Shown piece by piece: positions 33,243 to 41,418 of a stretch of 64,000 nt of DNA (within the stretch, counting starts at the first letter, position 1; every line of letters starts with the position of its first letter). Below the pieces are notes generated by a model that was not told the DNA's origin, did no database searches, and was given only the letters and a program-made list of their open reading frames with translations. The position numbers and the translations under genes are program-made. Origin of the DNA: Streptomyces tanashiensis (GTDB taxonomy: Bacteria; Actinomycetota; Actinomycetes; Streptomycetales; Streptomycetaceae); the NCBI RefSeq assembly GCF_014648895.1, contig NZ_BMRZ01000001.1, positions 682,001 to 746,000 of the forward strand, read 5' to 3'.

Positions 33243-34625
33243 ATGATGAGGGGACTGGTCAAGGGAGACAACGCCTTCGTCCCGACGGCGCCGCTGCGCG
33301 TCGCCGTGCGGAACGGGGTGGACGTCGCGGTACTGCTGCTGGCGGAGGGGGGCCGGGTCAGGGGGGACGCGGACATCGTGTTCCACGGTGCGCCGGTCCA
33401 TTCCTCGGGCGCCGTACGGCTGTCGGAGGGCGGGGACGGGGACGGCACGGTGTGGCTGGAGACCGGCCTCCCGGCGGTCGAGGAGGACATCACGCGCGTC
33501 CTGGTGGTCGCTTCGACGGAGAGCGGCACGCTGCGGGACGTCGAGGGACTGTCCGTCGCGGTCCTCGGGACGGACGGCACGGCGGTCGTGGGGTACGAGG
33601 TGACCGACGCCGGCGGCGAGACGGCGATGGTCCTCGCGGAGCTGTACCGGCGGGCGGGCGGCTGGAAGTTCCGCGCGGTCGGCCAGGGCTACCTGGACGG
33701 CCTCACCGGCCTGGCGGTGGACCACGGCGTGGACGTGCCGGAGGGCCACGGCGCGGACGTGCCGGAGGGCCACGGCGCGGAAGCGGCGCCGGACCACGGC
33801 GTGGACGTGCCGGAGGACCACGGTGTGGACACGGCCGAGGAAGCCCCGGTGGAGAACCGGGCCCCGGAGACCCGGGCCCCCGAGCCCAAGGCCCCCGAAC
33901 CGGACCTCCCGCCGTCGCCCCCGCAGGCCGTGGCCAAGGTCGTGGAGCCCCCGGCGCGGGTCCCGGCGGCCCCCTCACTCTCCCCGTTCCCGGAGCCCGT
34001 CGCCGACTGGACGTTCGGCGCCTTCTTCGAGCCGCACACGCTCTCCGGCCCCGGCAACGACGTGATCTCCGTCGAGGGCCTCCCGCCCGGCCCGGTCGTG
34101 GTCGAACTCGCCCTCAGGACCGAGGGGTACACCGGGGTGTGGACCCTCACCCCGGACAACAAGGAGGACGACCTCCTCGTCAACAGCACGGAGGAGAACT
34201 TCCGCGGCCGCCTGCTCGTCGTCGTCCCCGAGAACGGGCGCCTGCGGCTGAAGCTGAGGGCGGACGGGCCCTGGCAGGCACGGGTGCTGCCGCTGGCGGC
34301 GGCCCGGCGCCTGTCGGAGGAGACCATGGAGGGCTGGGGCCCGGACGTCCTGCTGCACACGGGAGGGACGGCCGACGCCGCCCTTCACTACCGCGGCAGC
34401 AGCAACTTCATCGTCGACGTCTTCGAACTGGCGGGGCACGACGACCCCACCGTGCTCCCGGACGCCAGGCCCGGGTACATCAACGAGATCGGGAGGCGCC
34501 GCGAGACCCTGGAGCTGCCCGAGGGCCCGCTCCTCGTCCACCTCGCGCGGGCGGACGGCCCGTGGCGCGCGCGTCTGAAGCAGCCTCGCGCGGCGACCGC
34601 CTGGCTCCGCCGGGCCAGGCGCTGA
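33243..34625 (+). CDS. TerD-family protein with repeat linker and unknown C-terminal domains
   Basis: A 460-residue, probably cytoplasmic protein. Residues 1-160 are a TerD-like beta-sandwich (LVKGDNAFVP, VDVAVLLLAEGGRVRGDADIVF, ITRVLVVAST, MVLAELYRRAGGWKFRAVGQGY), a fold that binds Ca2+ and is linked to stress responses and tellurite resistance. Residues 161-205 hold five copies of an acidic unit like DHGVDVPEG. A Pro-rich linker follows. The C-terminal 220 residues contain two similar beta-rich modules (around PGPVVVELALRTEGYTGVW and SSNFIVDVFELAG) that I do not recognise; both end in GPWxAR. The start is at one of two adjacent ATGs. Confidence 0.8.
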   Translation: MMRGLVKGDNAFVPTAPLRVAVRNGVDVAVLLLAEGGRVRGDADIVFHGAPVHSSGAVRLSEGGDGDGTVWLETGLPAVEEDITRVLVVASTESGTLRDVEGLSVAVLGTDGTAVVGYEVTDAGGETAMVLAELYRRAGGWKFRAVGQGYLDGLTGLAVDHGVDVPEGHGADVPEGHGAEAAPDHGVDVPEDHGVDTAEEAPVENRAPETRAPEPKAPEPDLPPSPPQAVAKVVEPPARVPAAPSLSPFPEPVADWTFGAFFEPHTLSGPGNDVISVEGLPPGPVVVELALRTEGYTGVWTLTPDNKEDDLLVNSTEENFRGRLLVVVPENGRLRLKLRADGPWQARVLPLAAARRLSEETMEGWGPDVLLHTGGTADAALHYRGSSNFIVDVFELAGHDDPTVLPDARPGYINEIGRRRETLELPEGPLLVHLARADGPWRARLKQPRAATAWLRRARR

Positions 34626-34643
34626 GCCGCTCCCGCGTGCCCG

Positions 34644-35042
34644 CTACGGCAGCAGCCCGCGCGTGACGCCACCGACCACCGGAAGGTCGGCCACGGCCCC
34701 GCCCTTCGTGACGTGGTCGGTCACCAGGTTCGTACCGACCGGCTTGAAGTCGGCGACCTGGGTGCCGAGGCCGTTGTCGAGCGGGTCGACGCCGGTGTTG
34801 GCCAGCGGGTCGAGCTGGAGCCGGGTCAGCGGGCCCACGCCGTGGGTGACGCCCGCCAGCGCGCCCGCACCGGCCGCGCCGGCGTCCGTCCTGCTCAGGG
34901 AGTCGACGGGCAGCGGCACCGGGGCGGCGGCCTGCGCCCCGGCCCCCGCGCCGAACACCGCGGCACCCGCCGCAGTGACGGTGAGACCTGCCTTCAGCAG
35001 GGCGCTGCGGCGGGGGGTCCGGGGGTCTGCGTGACGCGCCAT
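34644..35042 (-). CDS. Small secreted protein, function unknown
   Basis: A 132-residue secreted protein. The ATG is preceded by GGAAGGA. The N-terminus MARHADPRTPRRSALLKAG is rich in basic residues, followed by a hydrophobic core (LTVTAAGAAVFGAGAGAQA) ending in a cleavage site near residue 37. The paired Arg (TPRRSALLK) is not a convincing Tat motif. The mature part is Gly/Leu/Asp/Val-rich without Cys. It resembles in style the secreted protein at 40876-41247. It is divergent from the uridine kinase gene. Confidence 0.72.
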   Translation of the reverse strand: MARHADPRTPRRSALLKAGLTVTAAGAAVFGAGAGAQAAAPVPLPVDSLSRTDAGAAGAGALAGVTHGVGPLTRLQLDPLANTGVDPLDNGLGTQVADFKPVGTNLVTDHVTKGGAVADLPVVGGVTRGLLP

Positions 35043-35160
35043 GGAGATCCTTCCAGCGGGTGAGCGGGCGGGCACCGACAGTAGTCGAGGTGTGATGCTC
35101 GATACCAACGGCCTTCCTCGGTGGTCCCCTGGACGGGGGAATGCCTCACACTGGTGTTCC

Positions 35161-35790
35161 GTGAGTTCCCAACCGATCCCGACCCGGGTCGTCCTGCTCG
35201 CGGGCCCCTCCGGCTCCGGCAAGTCGTCCCTCGCCGCCGTCACCGGCCTCCCGGTCCTGCGCCTCGACGATTTCTACAAGGAGGCCGGCGACCCGTCGCT
35301 CCCGCTCGTCGACGGCAGCGCGGACGTCGACTGGGACTCCCCACGGTCCTGGGACGCGGACGCCGCCGTCGCCGCGATCGTCGAGCTGTGCCGTACGGGG
35401 CGGACCGACGTCCCCGTGTACGACATCGCCACCAGCTCCCGGGTGGACCGCGAGCGGCTCGACATCGCGCGGACCCCGCTCTTCGTCGCGGAGGGCATCT
35501 TCGCGGCCGAGATCGTGACCCGCTGCCGCGATCTCGACGTCCTCGCCGACGCGATCTGCCTGCGCGGCCGCCCCTCGACGACCTTCCGCCGCCGGCTCCT
35601 CCGTGACCTCCGGGAGGGCCGCAAGTCCGTCCCCCTGCTGCTCCGCCGCGGCTGGCGCCTGATGCGCGCCGAGCGCGCCATCGTCGCCCGCCAGGCCTCC
35701 CTGGGCGCCCACCCCTGCGCGAAGCCGGAAGCCCTGGGCCGCCTCGCGGCGGCCGCCGCCGGCCGCCACCGCACGCCCGCGGCGAGCTGA
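35161..35790 (+). CDS. udk: Uridine kinase-like P-loop kinase
   Basis: A 209-residue phosphotransferase that probably phosphorylates uridine or cytidine in salvage. The Walker A motif GPSGSGKSSLA lies near residue 15, followed by LRLDDFYKEAGDPSLP (the uridine-kinase DDFY substrate motif), DWDSPRSWD, YDIATSSR and FVAEGIFAAEI. It starts at the GTG opening VSSQPIPTRVVLLAG. No nucleoside operator is present upstream, unlike the other salvage genes here. It ends at a very strong terminator. Confidence 0.88.
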   Translation: MSSQPIPTRVVLLAGPSGSGKSSLAAVTGLPVLRLDDFYKEAGDPSLPLVDGSADVDWDSPRSWDADAAVAAIVELCRTGRTDVPVYDIATSSRVDRERLDIARTPLFVAEGIFAAEIVTRCRDLDVLADAICLRGRPSTTFRRRLLRDLREGRKSVPLLLRRGWRLMRAERAIVARQASLGAHPCAKPEALGRLAAAAAGRHRTPAAS

Positions 35791-35831
35791 CCCGGCGGCC
35801 GCCCGGCCCGCGGCTCCGCACGCGGAACGCA

Positions 35832-35882
35832 CGAAGCGGGTCGTACGAGACCCCCCGGACTCGTACGACCCGCTTCGCTTTT
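35832..35882 (+). terminator. Strong intrinsic terminator of the uridine kinase gene
   Basis: A perfect 18-bp stem (CGAAGCGGGTCGTACGAG and complement) with a 10-nt loop, followed by CTTTT. The best textbook terminator in the window. Confidence 0.92.
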
Positions 35883-35973
35883 CCCCGTACCCCCGTACGG
35901 TCCCCCGTGTTTCCCCCGTACCCCCCAAGGCCCCGTTTCCCCCGTGGCCCCGCAGGGTGCGTCCCCCCGACCT

Positions 35974-36696
35974 TCAGGCCACCAGCTCGCCGAAGGACTC
36001 CTCCTCGTCACGGCCGAAGCTCAGCACCTCGTCCTCGCGCAGTCGCCGCAGCGAGCGCCAGATGCTCGACTTCACCGTGCCGACACTGATGTCCAGGATC
36101 TCCGCGATCTCCGGATCGGTACGGCCCTCGTAGTAGCGCAGCACCAGCATCGTCCGCTGGAGCTCGGGCAGGCGGGCCAGGGCCTGCCACAGGACCGCGC
36201 GCAGCTCCGTACCCCGCATCGCGTCCGTCTCGCCGACCGTCTCCGGCAGCTCCTCGGTCGGGTACTCGTTGAGCTTGCGCCGGCGCCAGGCGCTGATGTG
36301 CAGGTTGGTCATGGTGCGGCGGAGGTACCCGCCGACCGCGGCCTTGTCGCTGATCCTGTCCCAGGCGCGGTACGTGGAGAACAGCGCGCTCTGCAGCAGG
36401 TCCTCGGCCTCGAAACGGTCACCGGTGAGGTGGTAGGCGGTGGCGTACAGGGAGGCACGACGCTCCTGGACGTAAGCCGTGAACTCGGCTTCCGAACAGC
36501 CCGTGCGCTCCCCCGTGACCTCCCCGTACGCCGCTCCCCCGTCAGCAACGGCCACCATGTACGGCGCCTTGCGCTGACGCCCGACGCTGCGAACGCACCC
36601 CCGCCCGTTCACACCGCCGGACTTCTCCGTGCTCCGCACGACGTCGTGGAGACGCGTGACAACTGCGCTTGAGGTGGTGCTGTGCAGTGCGTTCAT
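35974..36696 (-). CDS. sigQ: ECF RNA polymerase sigma factor SigQ
   Basis: A 240-residue SigE-family ECF sigma factor. The 80-residue N-terminal extension is atypical and Arg/Gly-rich. Region 2 follows (FTAYVQERRASLYATAYHLTGDRFEAEDLLQSALFSTYRAW in pieces), then region 4 (LPELQRTMLVLRYYEGRTDPEIAEILDISVGTVKSSIWRSLRRL). Divergence from afsQ1 identifies it as the SigQ orthologue. In S. coelicolor SigQ is a target of AfsQ1 and opposes its effect on antibiotic production. The start at 36696 gives a plausible G-rich ribosome site. An AfsQ1 box lies 86-101 nt upstream. No anti-sigma gene is adjacent. Confidence 0.93.
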   Translation of the reverse strand: MNALHSTTSSAVVTRLHDVVRSTEKSGGVNGRGCVRSVGRQRKAPYMVAVADGGAAYGEVTGERTGCSEAEFTAYVQERRASLYATAYHLTGDRFEAEDLLQSALFSTYRAWDRISDKAAVGGYLRRTMTNLHISAWRRRKLNEYPTEELPETVGETDAMRGTELRAVLWQALARLPELQRTMLVLRYYEGRTDPEIAEILDISVGTVKSSIWRSLRRLREDEVLSFGRDEEESFGELVA

Positions 36697-36781
36697 CTCG
36701 CGCCCCCCGTCGGTTGGAGTGTGTTTCGGTCCGTGTGCCAAGAAGCTTGCCCCCCGGACTTCATGGCGTTGTCCGCCGACT

Positions 36782-36797
36782 GTCACAGCCGTGTCAC
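36782..36797. promoter_or_regulatory. AfsQ1 box in the sigQ-afsQ1 intergenic region
   Basis: GTCAC-AGCCGT-GTCAC is an exact match to the published AfsQ1 consensus GTnAC-N6-GTnAC, midway between the divergent sigQ and afsQ1 starts. Confidence 0.85.
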
Positions 36798-36865
36798 AGG
36801 GGCCGGAACAGATGCGAGTCCCTGAGCGGTCGAACTCGGACGGCCCCATGGGACAGAATGACGAC

Positions 36866-37543
36866 GTGCCTTTTCTGCTGCTGATCGAGGACGACGACGC
36901 CATCCGCACGGCCCTCGAACTCTCCCTGTCCCGGCAGGGTCACCGGGTGGCCACCGCCGCGACGGGCGAGGACGGGCTCCAGTTGCTGCGTGAGCAGCGG
37001 CCGGACCTGGTCGTGCTCGACGTCATGCTGCCCGGCATCGACGGTTTCGAGGTCTGCCGGCGCATCCGCCGGACCGACCAGCTGCCGATCATCCTGCTGA
37101 CCGCGCGCAGCGACGACATCGACGTGGTCGTCGGCCTGGAGTCCGGCGCCGACGACTACGTGGTGAAGCCGGTGCAGGGCCGGGTCCTGGACGCCCGCAT
37201 CCGGGCCGTGCTGCGACGCGGGGAGCGCGAGTCGACGGACTCGGCGACGTACGGCTCGCTGGTGATCGACCGTTCGGCGATGACCGTCACCAAGAACGGT
37301 GAGGACCTCCAGCTCACGCCGACCGAGCTGCGACTCCTCCTGGAGCTGAGCCGGCGGCCCGGACAGGCGCTGTCCCGCCAGCAGTTGCTGCGGCTCGTGT
37401 GGGAGCACGACTACCTGGGCGACTCGCGGCTCGTCGACGCCTGTGTGCAGCGGCTCCGCGCCAAGGTGGAGGACGTGCCGTCCTCGCCGACGCTGATCCG
37501 TACCGTCCGCGGGGTCGGCTACCGGCTGGACGTCCCTGCGTGA
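36866..37543 (+). CDS. afsQ1: Response regulator AfsQ1 (OmpR/PhoB type)
   Basis: The DNA-binding half of the AfsQ two-component system, which in S. coelicolor tunes antibiotic production, nitrogen metabolism and development when glutamate is the nitrogen source. The 225 residues hold a receiver domain (LLIEDDDAIRTALE, phospho-acceptor Asp52 in VVLDVMLPG, LLTAR, YVVKP) and a winged-helix output domain (LQLTPTELRLLLELSRRPGQALSRQQLL, RLVDACVQRLRAKVE, IRTVRGVGYRL). I took the GTG at 36866, which gives the 225-residue length I recall for S. coelicolor AfsQ1. An ATG at 36848 is an alternative. It overlaps afsQ2 by 4 nt (GTGA). Confidence 0.95.
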   Translation: MPFLLLIEDDDAIRTALELSLSRQGHRVATAATGEDGLQLLREQRPDLVVLDVMLPGIDGFEVCRRIRRTDQLPIILLTARSDDIDVVVGLESGADDYVVKPVQGRVLDARIRAVLRRGERESTDSATYGSLVIDRSAMTVTKNGEDLQLTPTELRLLLELSRRPGQALSRQQLLRLVWEHDYLGDSRLVDACVQRLRAKVEDVPSSPTLIRTVRGVGYRLDVPA

Positions 37544-39072
37544 GCAAGGGGATCTACGCACGGCTGCGGCTCTCGAGCCTGCGGCTCCGGCTCGTCGTCG
37601 TCTTCGCCCTCGTCGCGCTCACCGCGGCCGTCGCCGCCTCCGGCATCGCCTACTGGCTGAACCGCGAGGCGGTGCTGACGCGTACCCAGGACGGGGCGCT
37701 CAACGACTTCCGGCAGGAGATGCAGAACCGGGCGGCGACGCTGCCGCTCCGGCCCACCCAGGACGACCTGCGGCGGACCGCCGAGCAGATGGCGGCGGGC
37801 AGCGCCGCCGACTACCAGGTGCTGCTGCTCGGCGAGCGGGCCGCGGGCAAGCCGATCGTGGGCGCCTCCGACCCGGACGACTTCACGCTGGCCGACGTGC
37901 CGCGCTCGCTCCAGGACGCCGTGGACACGAAGCGGCAGGTGACGGAGGCCAATCCGTACCCGTACCACCTGTTCTGGCAGCGCACGGAGCGGAACGGGAC
38001 GCCGTACCTGGTCGGCGGGACCCGGATCGACGGCGGCGGCCCCGCCGGGTACATGTTCAAGTCGCTGGCCGCGGAGAAGGCCGATCTGAACTCGCTCGCC
38101 TGGTCGTTGGGGATCGCCACCGCGCTCGCGGTGGCCGGCTCGGTACTGCTCGCGCAGGTCGCGGCGACGACGGTGCTGCGACCGGTGCACCGGCTCGGCG
38201 AGGCGGCCCGGCAGCTCGGCGAGGGGAAGCTCGACACCCGGCTGCGGGTCACCGGCGCGGACGAACTCGCCGATCTCTCCCGTACGTTCAACAGCGCGGC
38301 CGAGTCGCTGCAGAAGAAGGTCGCGGACATGAGCGCGCGGGAGGAGTCCTCCCGGCGCTTCGTGGCCGACATGTCGCACGAGCTGCGGACCCCGCTGACC
38401 GCCCTGACGGCCGTCACCGAGGTCCTGGAGGACGAGCAGGACTCCCTGGACCCGATGATCGCCCCGGCGGTCGCACTCGTGGTGAGCGAGACCCGGCGCC
38501 TCAACGACCTGGTGGAGAACCTGATGGAGGTGACCCGCTTCGACGCGGGCACCGCGCGGCTCGTCCTCGACGAGGTGGACATCGCCGACCAGATCACCGC
38601 GTGCATCGACGCGCGGGCTTGGCTGGACGCGGTGGACCTCGACGCGGAGCGCGGGATCGTGGCGCCGCTCGACCCGCGCCGGCTCGACGTGATCCTGGCG
38701 AACCTGATCGGGAACGCGCTCAAGCACGGCGGTTCGCCGGTGCGGGTCTCGGTCCGCACGGAGGACGAGGAGCTGGTCATCTCGGTGCGCGACCACGGCC
38801 CCGGCATCCCCGAGGAGGTGCTGCCGCACGTCTTCGACCGCTTCTACAAGGCGAGCGCGTCCCGACCGCGGTCCGAAGGCAGCGGGCTCGGTCTGTCGAT
38901 CGCCATGGAGAACGCGCTGATCCACGGCGGTTCGATCACGGCGTCGAACTCGGTCGGCGAGGACGGGACGGTCGACGGCGCGGTGTTCGTGCTGCGTCTG
39001 CCCCTGGACGCCTCGGGCATCACGCGCGAGGTGCAGACCCGCAGCAGCCAGGGTGAGGTGGAGGAAGCGTGA
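37540..39072 (+). CDS. afsQ2: Sensor histidine kinase AfsQ2
   Basis: The membrane sensor for AfsQ1, 510 residues. Helix 1 (about 14-34), an extracellular sensor of about 140 residues, helix 2 (about 185-210) and a HAMP domain (VLRPVHRLGEAARQLGEGKLDTRL) lead to the kinase core: phospho-acceptor His280 in DMSHELRTPLTAL, N-box NLIGNALKHGG, G1 DHGPGIPEE, F-box FDRFYKA and G2 GSGLGLSIAM. It is translationally coupled to afsQ1 and to the lipoprotein gene that follows. Confidence 0.95.
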   Translation: MSKGIYARLRLSSLRLRLVVVFALVALTAAVAASGIAYWLNREAVLTRTQDGALNDFRQEMQNRAATLPLRPTQDDLRRTAEQMAAGSAADYQVLLLGERAAGKPIVGASDPDDFTLADVPRSLQDAVDTKRQVTEANPYPYHLFWQRTERNGTPYLVGGTRIDGGGPAGYMFKSLAAEKADLNSLAWSLGIATALAVAGSVLLAQVAATTVLRPVHRLGEAARQLGEGKLDTRLRVTGADELADLSRTFNSAAESLQKKVADMSAREESSRRFVADMSHELRTPLTALTAVTEVLEDEQDSLDPMIAPAVALVVSETRRLNDLVENLMEVTRFDAGTARLVLDEVDIADQITACIDARAWLDAVDLDAERGIVAPLDPRRLDVILANLIGNALKHGGSPVRVSVRTEDEELVISVRDHGPGIPEEVLPHVFDRFYKASASRPRSEGSGLGLSIAMENALIHGGSITASNSVGEDGTVDGAVFVLRLPLDASGITREVQTRSSQGEVEEA

Positions 39073-39668
39073 GGCGCCGCGTCCATGTCCTGGCGGCAGC
39101 GCTCACGGTGCTGGTCACCGGCTGCGGGATCCGGACCACGTCGGTCCCGGTGGACGCGGGCGCGGCCCCGTCCCGGGTCCCGTGCAGCGTGACCGAGGAC
39201 GGTACGACGGAGACCGCGGCACAGGGCGTGCCGGTCCGGGTCTTCCTGGTCTGCGGCTCACAGCTGGAGCCGGTGGACCGCCGGTCGCCGCAGCCCGAGG
39301 AGAAGGCGGACGGCGACCCGGTGCGGACGGCCCGGGGGCTGCTCGCGCAGCTGCTCGCCGAGCCCTCGGAGAGCGAGCGGGAGGCCGGTTTCACGACCGA
39401 GGTGCGCGGGCCGCTGACGGTGGCCGGCGGGCACCGCGGCGACCCGGCGGGCACGCTGCGGCTGAGCCGGCAGCCCGAGGACCTGGCGCCGACGGCGCTC
39501 TCGCAGCTCGTCTGCACCTTCGCGGAGAGCTCGGCGGGCCCGGGCGGCCACACGGTCCTGCTCGGCGGGCCGGGGGCGTACGCGCCGAAGCGGTACCGGT
39601 GCACGACGGAACTCCGCGAACGCCCGGAGTCGACCCCACCGACGGCCCCGCCCCCGTCAACGGGCTGA
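39069..39668 (+). CDS. AfsQ-associated lipoprotein
   Basis: A 199-residue lipoprotein with an N-terminal signal ending in lipobox VTGC (Cys near 19). The mature region has two Cys (VPC and FLVC), a GerMN-like middle (ADGDPVRTARGLLAQLLAEPSESEREAGF) and a Pro-rich C-terminus. It overlaps afsQ2 by 4 nt (GTGA) and completes the three-gene operon, as in S. coelicolor where the third gene is also a lipoprotein. It may modulate the AfsQ2 sensor outside the membrane; this is inferred from coupling only. Confidence 0.87.
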   Translation: MRRRVHVLAAALTVLVTGCGIRTTSVPVDAGAAPSRVPCSVTEDGTTETAAQGVPVRVFLVCGSQLEPVDRRSPQPEEKADGDPVRTARGLLAQLLAEPSESEREAGFTTEVRGPLTVAGGHRGDPAGTLRLSRQPEDLAPTALSQLVCTFAESSAGPGGHTVLLGGPGAYAPKRYRCTTELRERPESTPPTAPPPSTG

Positions 39669-39670
39669 CC

Positions 39671-39726
39671 CCGTCCCGTGTGGGCAATCGTCCCGCTGGG
39701 GCGGGACGGGTGGGCACACGGGACGG
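39671..39726. repeat. Nested inverted repeat, copy 1 (plus orientation)
   Basis: The outer stem CCGTCCCGTGTG / CACACGGGACGG (12 bp) encloses GGGCAATC, then the inner stem GTCCCGC / GCGGGAC with loop TGGG. The core 39678-39719 matches copy 2 at 39838-39880 in opposite orientation. It follows the afsQ operon and may act as its terminator. Confidence 0.8.
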
Positions 39727-39837
39727 CGCCCCGTGCCGGGCCTAGGCCTTTCGTGCCTTGACCCGCACCACGAGCGCACTGCACCAGGAGTGCGGGTTCA
39801 GGCGCGGAAGCCTCTGGCGCCGGCAAGGGCGCCTTCC

Positions 39838-39880
39838 GTTGTTCCCACCCGTTCCGCCCTGCGGAACGATTGCCCACAAC
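39838..39880. repeat. Nested inverted repeat, copy 2 (minus orientation)
   Basis: Read on the minus strand it is the same element as copy 1: outer GTTGT / ACAAC, conserved GGGCAATC, inner GTTCCGC / GCGGAAC with loop AGG, and conserved GGGTGGG. Base changes relative to copy 1 are compensatory in both stems. Confidence 0.8.
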
Positions 39881-39927
39881 GCGGGCGCGGCGGAACCGAT
39901 TCCTCGGTACGGGGCGTCTTGGGGGGC

Positions 39928-40509
39928 GTGCAGCGTCAAGGTTCTGGCGGCAGTGCCGCCGTGGTCGTCCGCGTGGCGGGGTTCGTCCTCCTCCTCGCGC
40001 ATCTGCTGCTCGTCGCCTGGGTCAGCCTGCGCCCACGCGACGTGGCCTGGGTGACCGCGCCGAACACGATCCCGCTGCACGGCCTGCGGGCCGATCTCGC
40101 GCTCGGCGGCGCCGAGGCCGCCCGGCTGATCGGCGAGGGCCTGCTGCTCCTGGCCCCGCTCGGGGTGCTGCTCCCGATGGCCGACGGACGGCTCCGTGTC
40201 TCCGGGTGGGCCTCGCTGGCCCGGACGACCGCGGCGGGCGCGTTGGTGTCGCTGGCCGTGGAGCTGCTGCAGACCGCGGTGCCGGGTCAGGTGGTGGACG
40301 TGGACTCGGTCCTCCTGAACACGACGGGCGTCGCGCTGGCGCATCTCCTGGTGGTCCCGGCCGGCCGGACGCGGCTGCGCCGCAGGTGGGAGGCGGGGAG
40401 TCCGTCCTCCTCCGGGGGGAGCACTCCGGGCCGGGGTTCCGCCCTGCTGCGGAACGAGGCGCCTCAGGGTGCGACCCCGACGATTTCCAGGGTCCCGATC
40501 GCCCCTTAG
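39928..40509 (+). CDS. VanZ family membrane protein
   Basis: A 193-residue membrane protein of the VanZ fold: helix 1 (VAGFVLLLAHLLLVAW) with SLRP, NTIPLHGLRADLALGG, then LIGEGLLLLAPLGVLLPM and ALVSLAVELLQTAVPGQVVDVDSVLLNTTGVALAHLL in pieces. The acidic VDVDSVLLNTTG segment is the family hallmark. VanZ proteins give low-level teicoplanin resistance in enterococci; here a general envelope role is likely. The C-terminal 50 residues are Ser/Gly-rich without prediction. It has a GTG start after GGGGGG. Confidence 0.85.
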   Translation: MQRQGSGGSAAVVVRVAGFVLLLAHLLLVAWVSLRPRDVAWVTAPNTIPLHGLRADLALGGAEAARLIGEGLLLLAPLGVLLPMADGRLRVSGWASLARTTAAGALVSLAVELLQTAVPGQVVDVDSVLLNTTGVALAHLLVVPAGRTRLRRRWEAGSPSSSGGSTPGRGSALLRNEAPQGATPTISRVPIAP

Positions 40510-40600
40510 ACCGACGCTTCGTCCCCCTTCCCGGCGGCAGTATGGAGTCATCGGGAGCCCGGAGAAGCGGCTCCCGGACCGAACTCCGAAGGAGCCCACC

Positions 40601-40801
40601 ATGGCCGCACTGACCCGCCCCCGTGACGGACGCGTGCTCGGCGGAGTGTGCGCGGCGCTGGCCCGGCGCTTCGGCACCTCCGCGACGACGATGCGTCTGA
40701 TCTTCCTGGCCTCGTGCCTGCTGCCCGGTCCGCAGTTCCTGATCTACCTGGGTCTGTGGATCTTCCTGCCGGCGGAGAAGACCGCGAGCTCGGCCTGGTA
40801 G
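40601..40801 (+). CDS. PspC domain membrane protein
   Basis: A 66-residue protein consisting of a single PspC domain: RPRDGRVLGGVCAALARRFG, TTMRLIFLASCLL, and a hydrophobic helix GPQFLIYLGLWIFLPAE. PspC proteins sense or buffer envelope stress. An excellent AAGGAG lies 8 nt before the ATG. It ends at a 20-bp hairpin. Confidence 0.9.
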   Translation: MAALTRPRDGRVLGGVCAALARRFGTSATTMRLIFLASCLLPGPQFLIYLGLWIFLPAEKTASSAW

Positions 40802-40816
40802 CCGTCGCGCACGCAG

Positions 40817-40860
40817 CCGAAGGGGCGCGTACCCGGAGATCCGGGTGCGCGCCCCTTCGG
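40817..40860. terminator. Terminator after the PspC gene (bidirectional)
   Basis: CCGAAGGGGCGCG..CCGG pairs with CCGG..CGCGCCCCTTCGG (20-bp stem with one mismatch, 4-nt loop) between convergent genes. Confidence 0.82.
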
Positions 40861-40875
40861 CGTGTACGGCGGGTG

Positions 40876-41247
40876 TCAGCCGATCGGGAGGCCGCCGGCG
40901 CCCAGCGGCAGGCCGCCGAGGAGGCCGCCGAGCGGGGTGGCGCCGAGGCCGCCGGCGGCGGCGTCGAGCGGGAGGCTCTGGGTGGCCTGGCCGGCGGCGG
41001 CCGGGAGGGTCTTCACGCCCTGGTCGACACCCTGGCCGAGGGCGCCCTGTCCGGCACCGAGGGACTCGGAGGCGCCGTCAGGGAGCGTGGTGAGGCCGTC
41101 ACCCAGCGGGACGGCCGAGGTCACCGTGCCCAGCGCGTCGGCGTCGAGCGGCAGGGACGGCGCGGCGTTGGCCGCGCCGGCACCGGCGGCGACGAAAGCG
41201 GCACCGAGAGCGGCGACACCGAGCTTCTTGGCGGCAGACTGCTTCAT
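40876..41247 (-). CDS. Small secreted Gly/Leu/Ala-rich protein
   Basis: A 123-residue secreted protein. A Sec signal peptide (MKQSAAKKLGVAALGAAFVAAG, cleavage near ANA at 28) precedes a mature part with motif-like turns such as PSLPLDADALG, QSLPLDAAAGG and GLLGGLPLGAGGLPIG. There are no Cys and no chaplin signature. GGAAG lies upstream of the ATG. Cell-surface location is likely and function unknown. It is similar in composition to the protein at 34644-35042. Confidence 0.75.
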   Translation of the reverse strand: MKQSAAKKLGVAALGAAFVAAGAGAANAAPSLPLDADALGTVTSAVPLGDGLTTLPDGASESLGAGQGALGQGVDQGVKTLPAAAGQATQSLPLDAAAGGLGATPLGGLLGGLPLGAGGLPIG

Positions 41248-41360
41248 CAGAAAATCTTCCTTGGGGAATCCGGGGGCTTCGGGGAAAGCCGGGAGGGGAA
41301 ATCCTGGGAATCGAGAGCGGCTCTGCAACCTAACCAGCGAACGTCGCCTCCGCAAACACC

Positions 41361-41395
41361 GAAAAGCGGCCGGGTGTCGTATCGACCCGGCCGCT
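41361..41395 (-). terminator. Terminator of add
   Basis: Perfect 11-bp stem (AGCGGCCGGGT and complement) with a 9-nt loop. On the minus strand it runs into TTTTC, as expected for add. Confidence 0.85.
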
Positions 41396-41418
41396 CCCGC
41401 CCTCCCTCGGGGCGCCTC

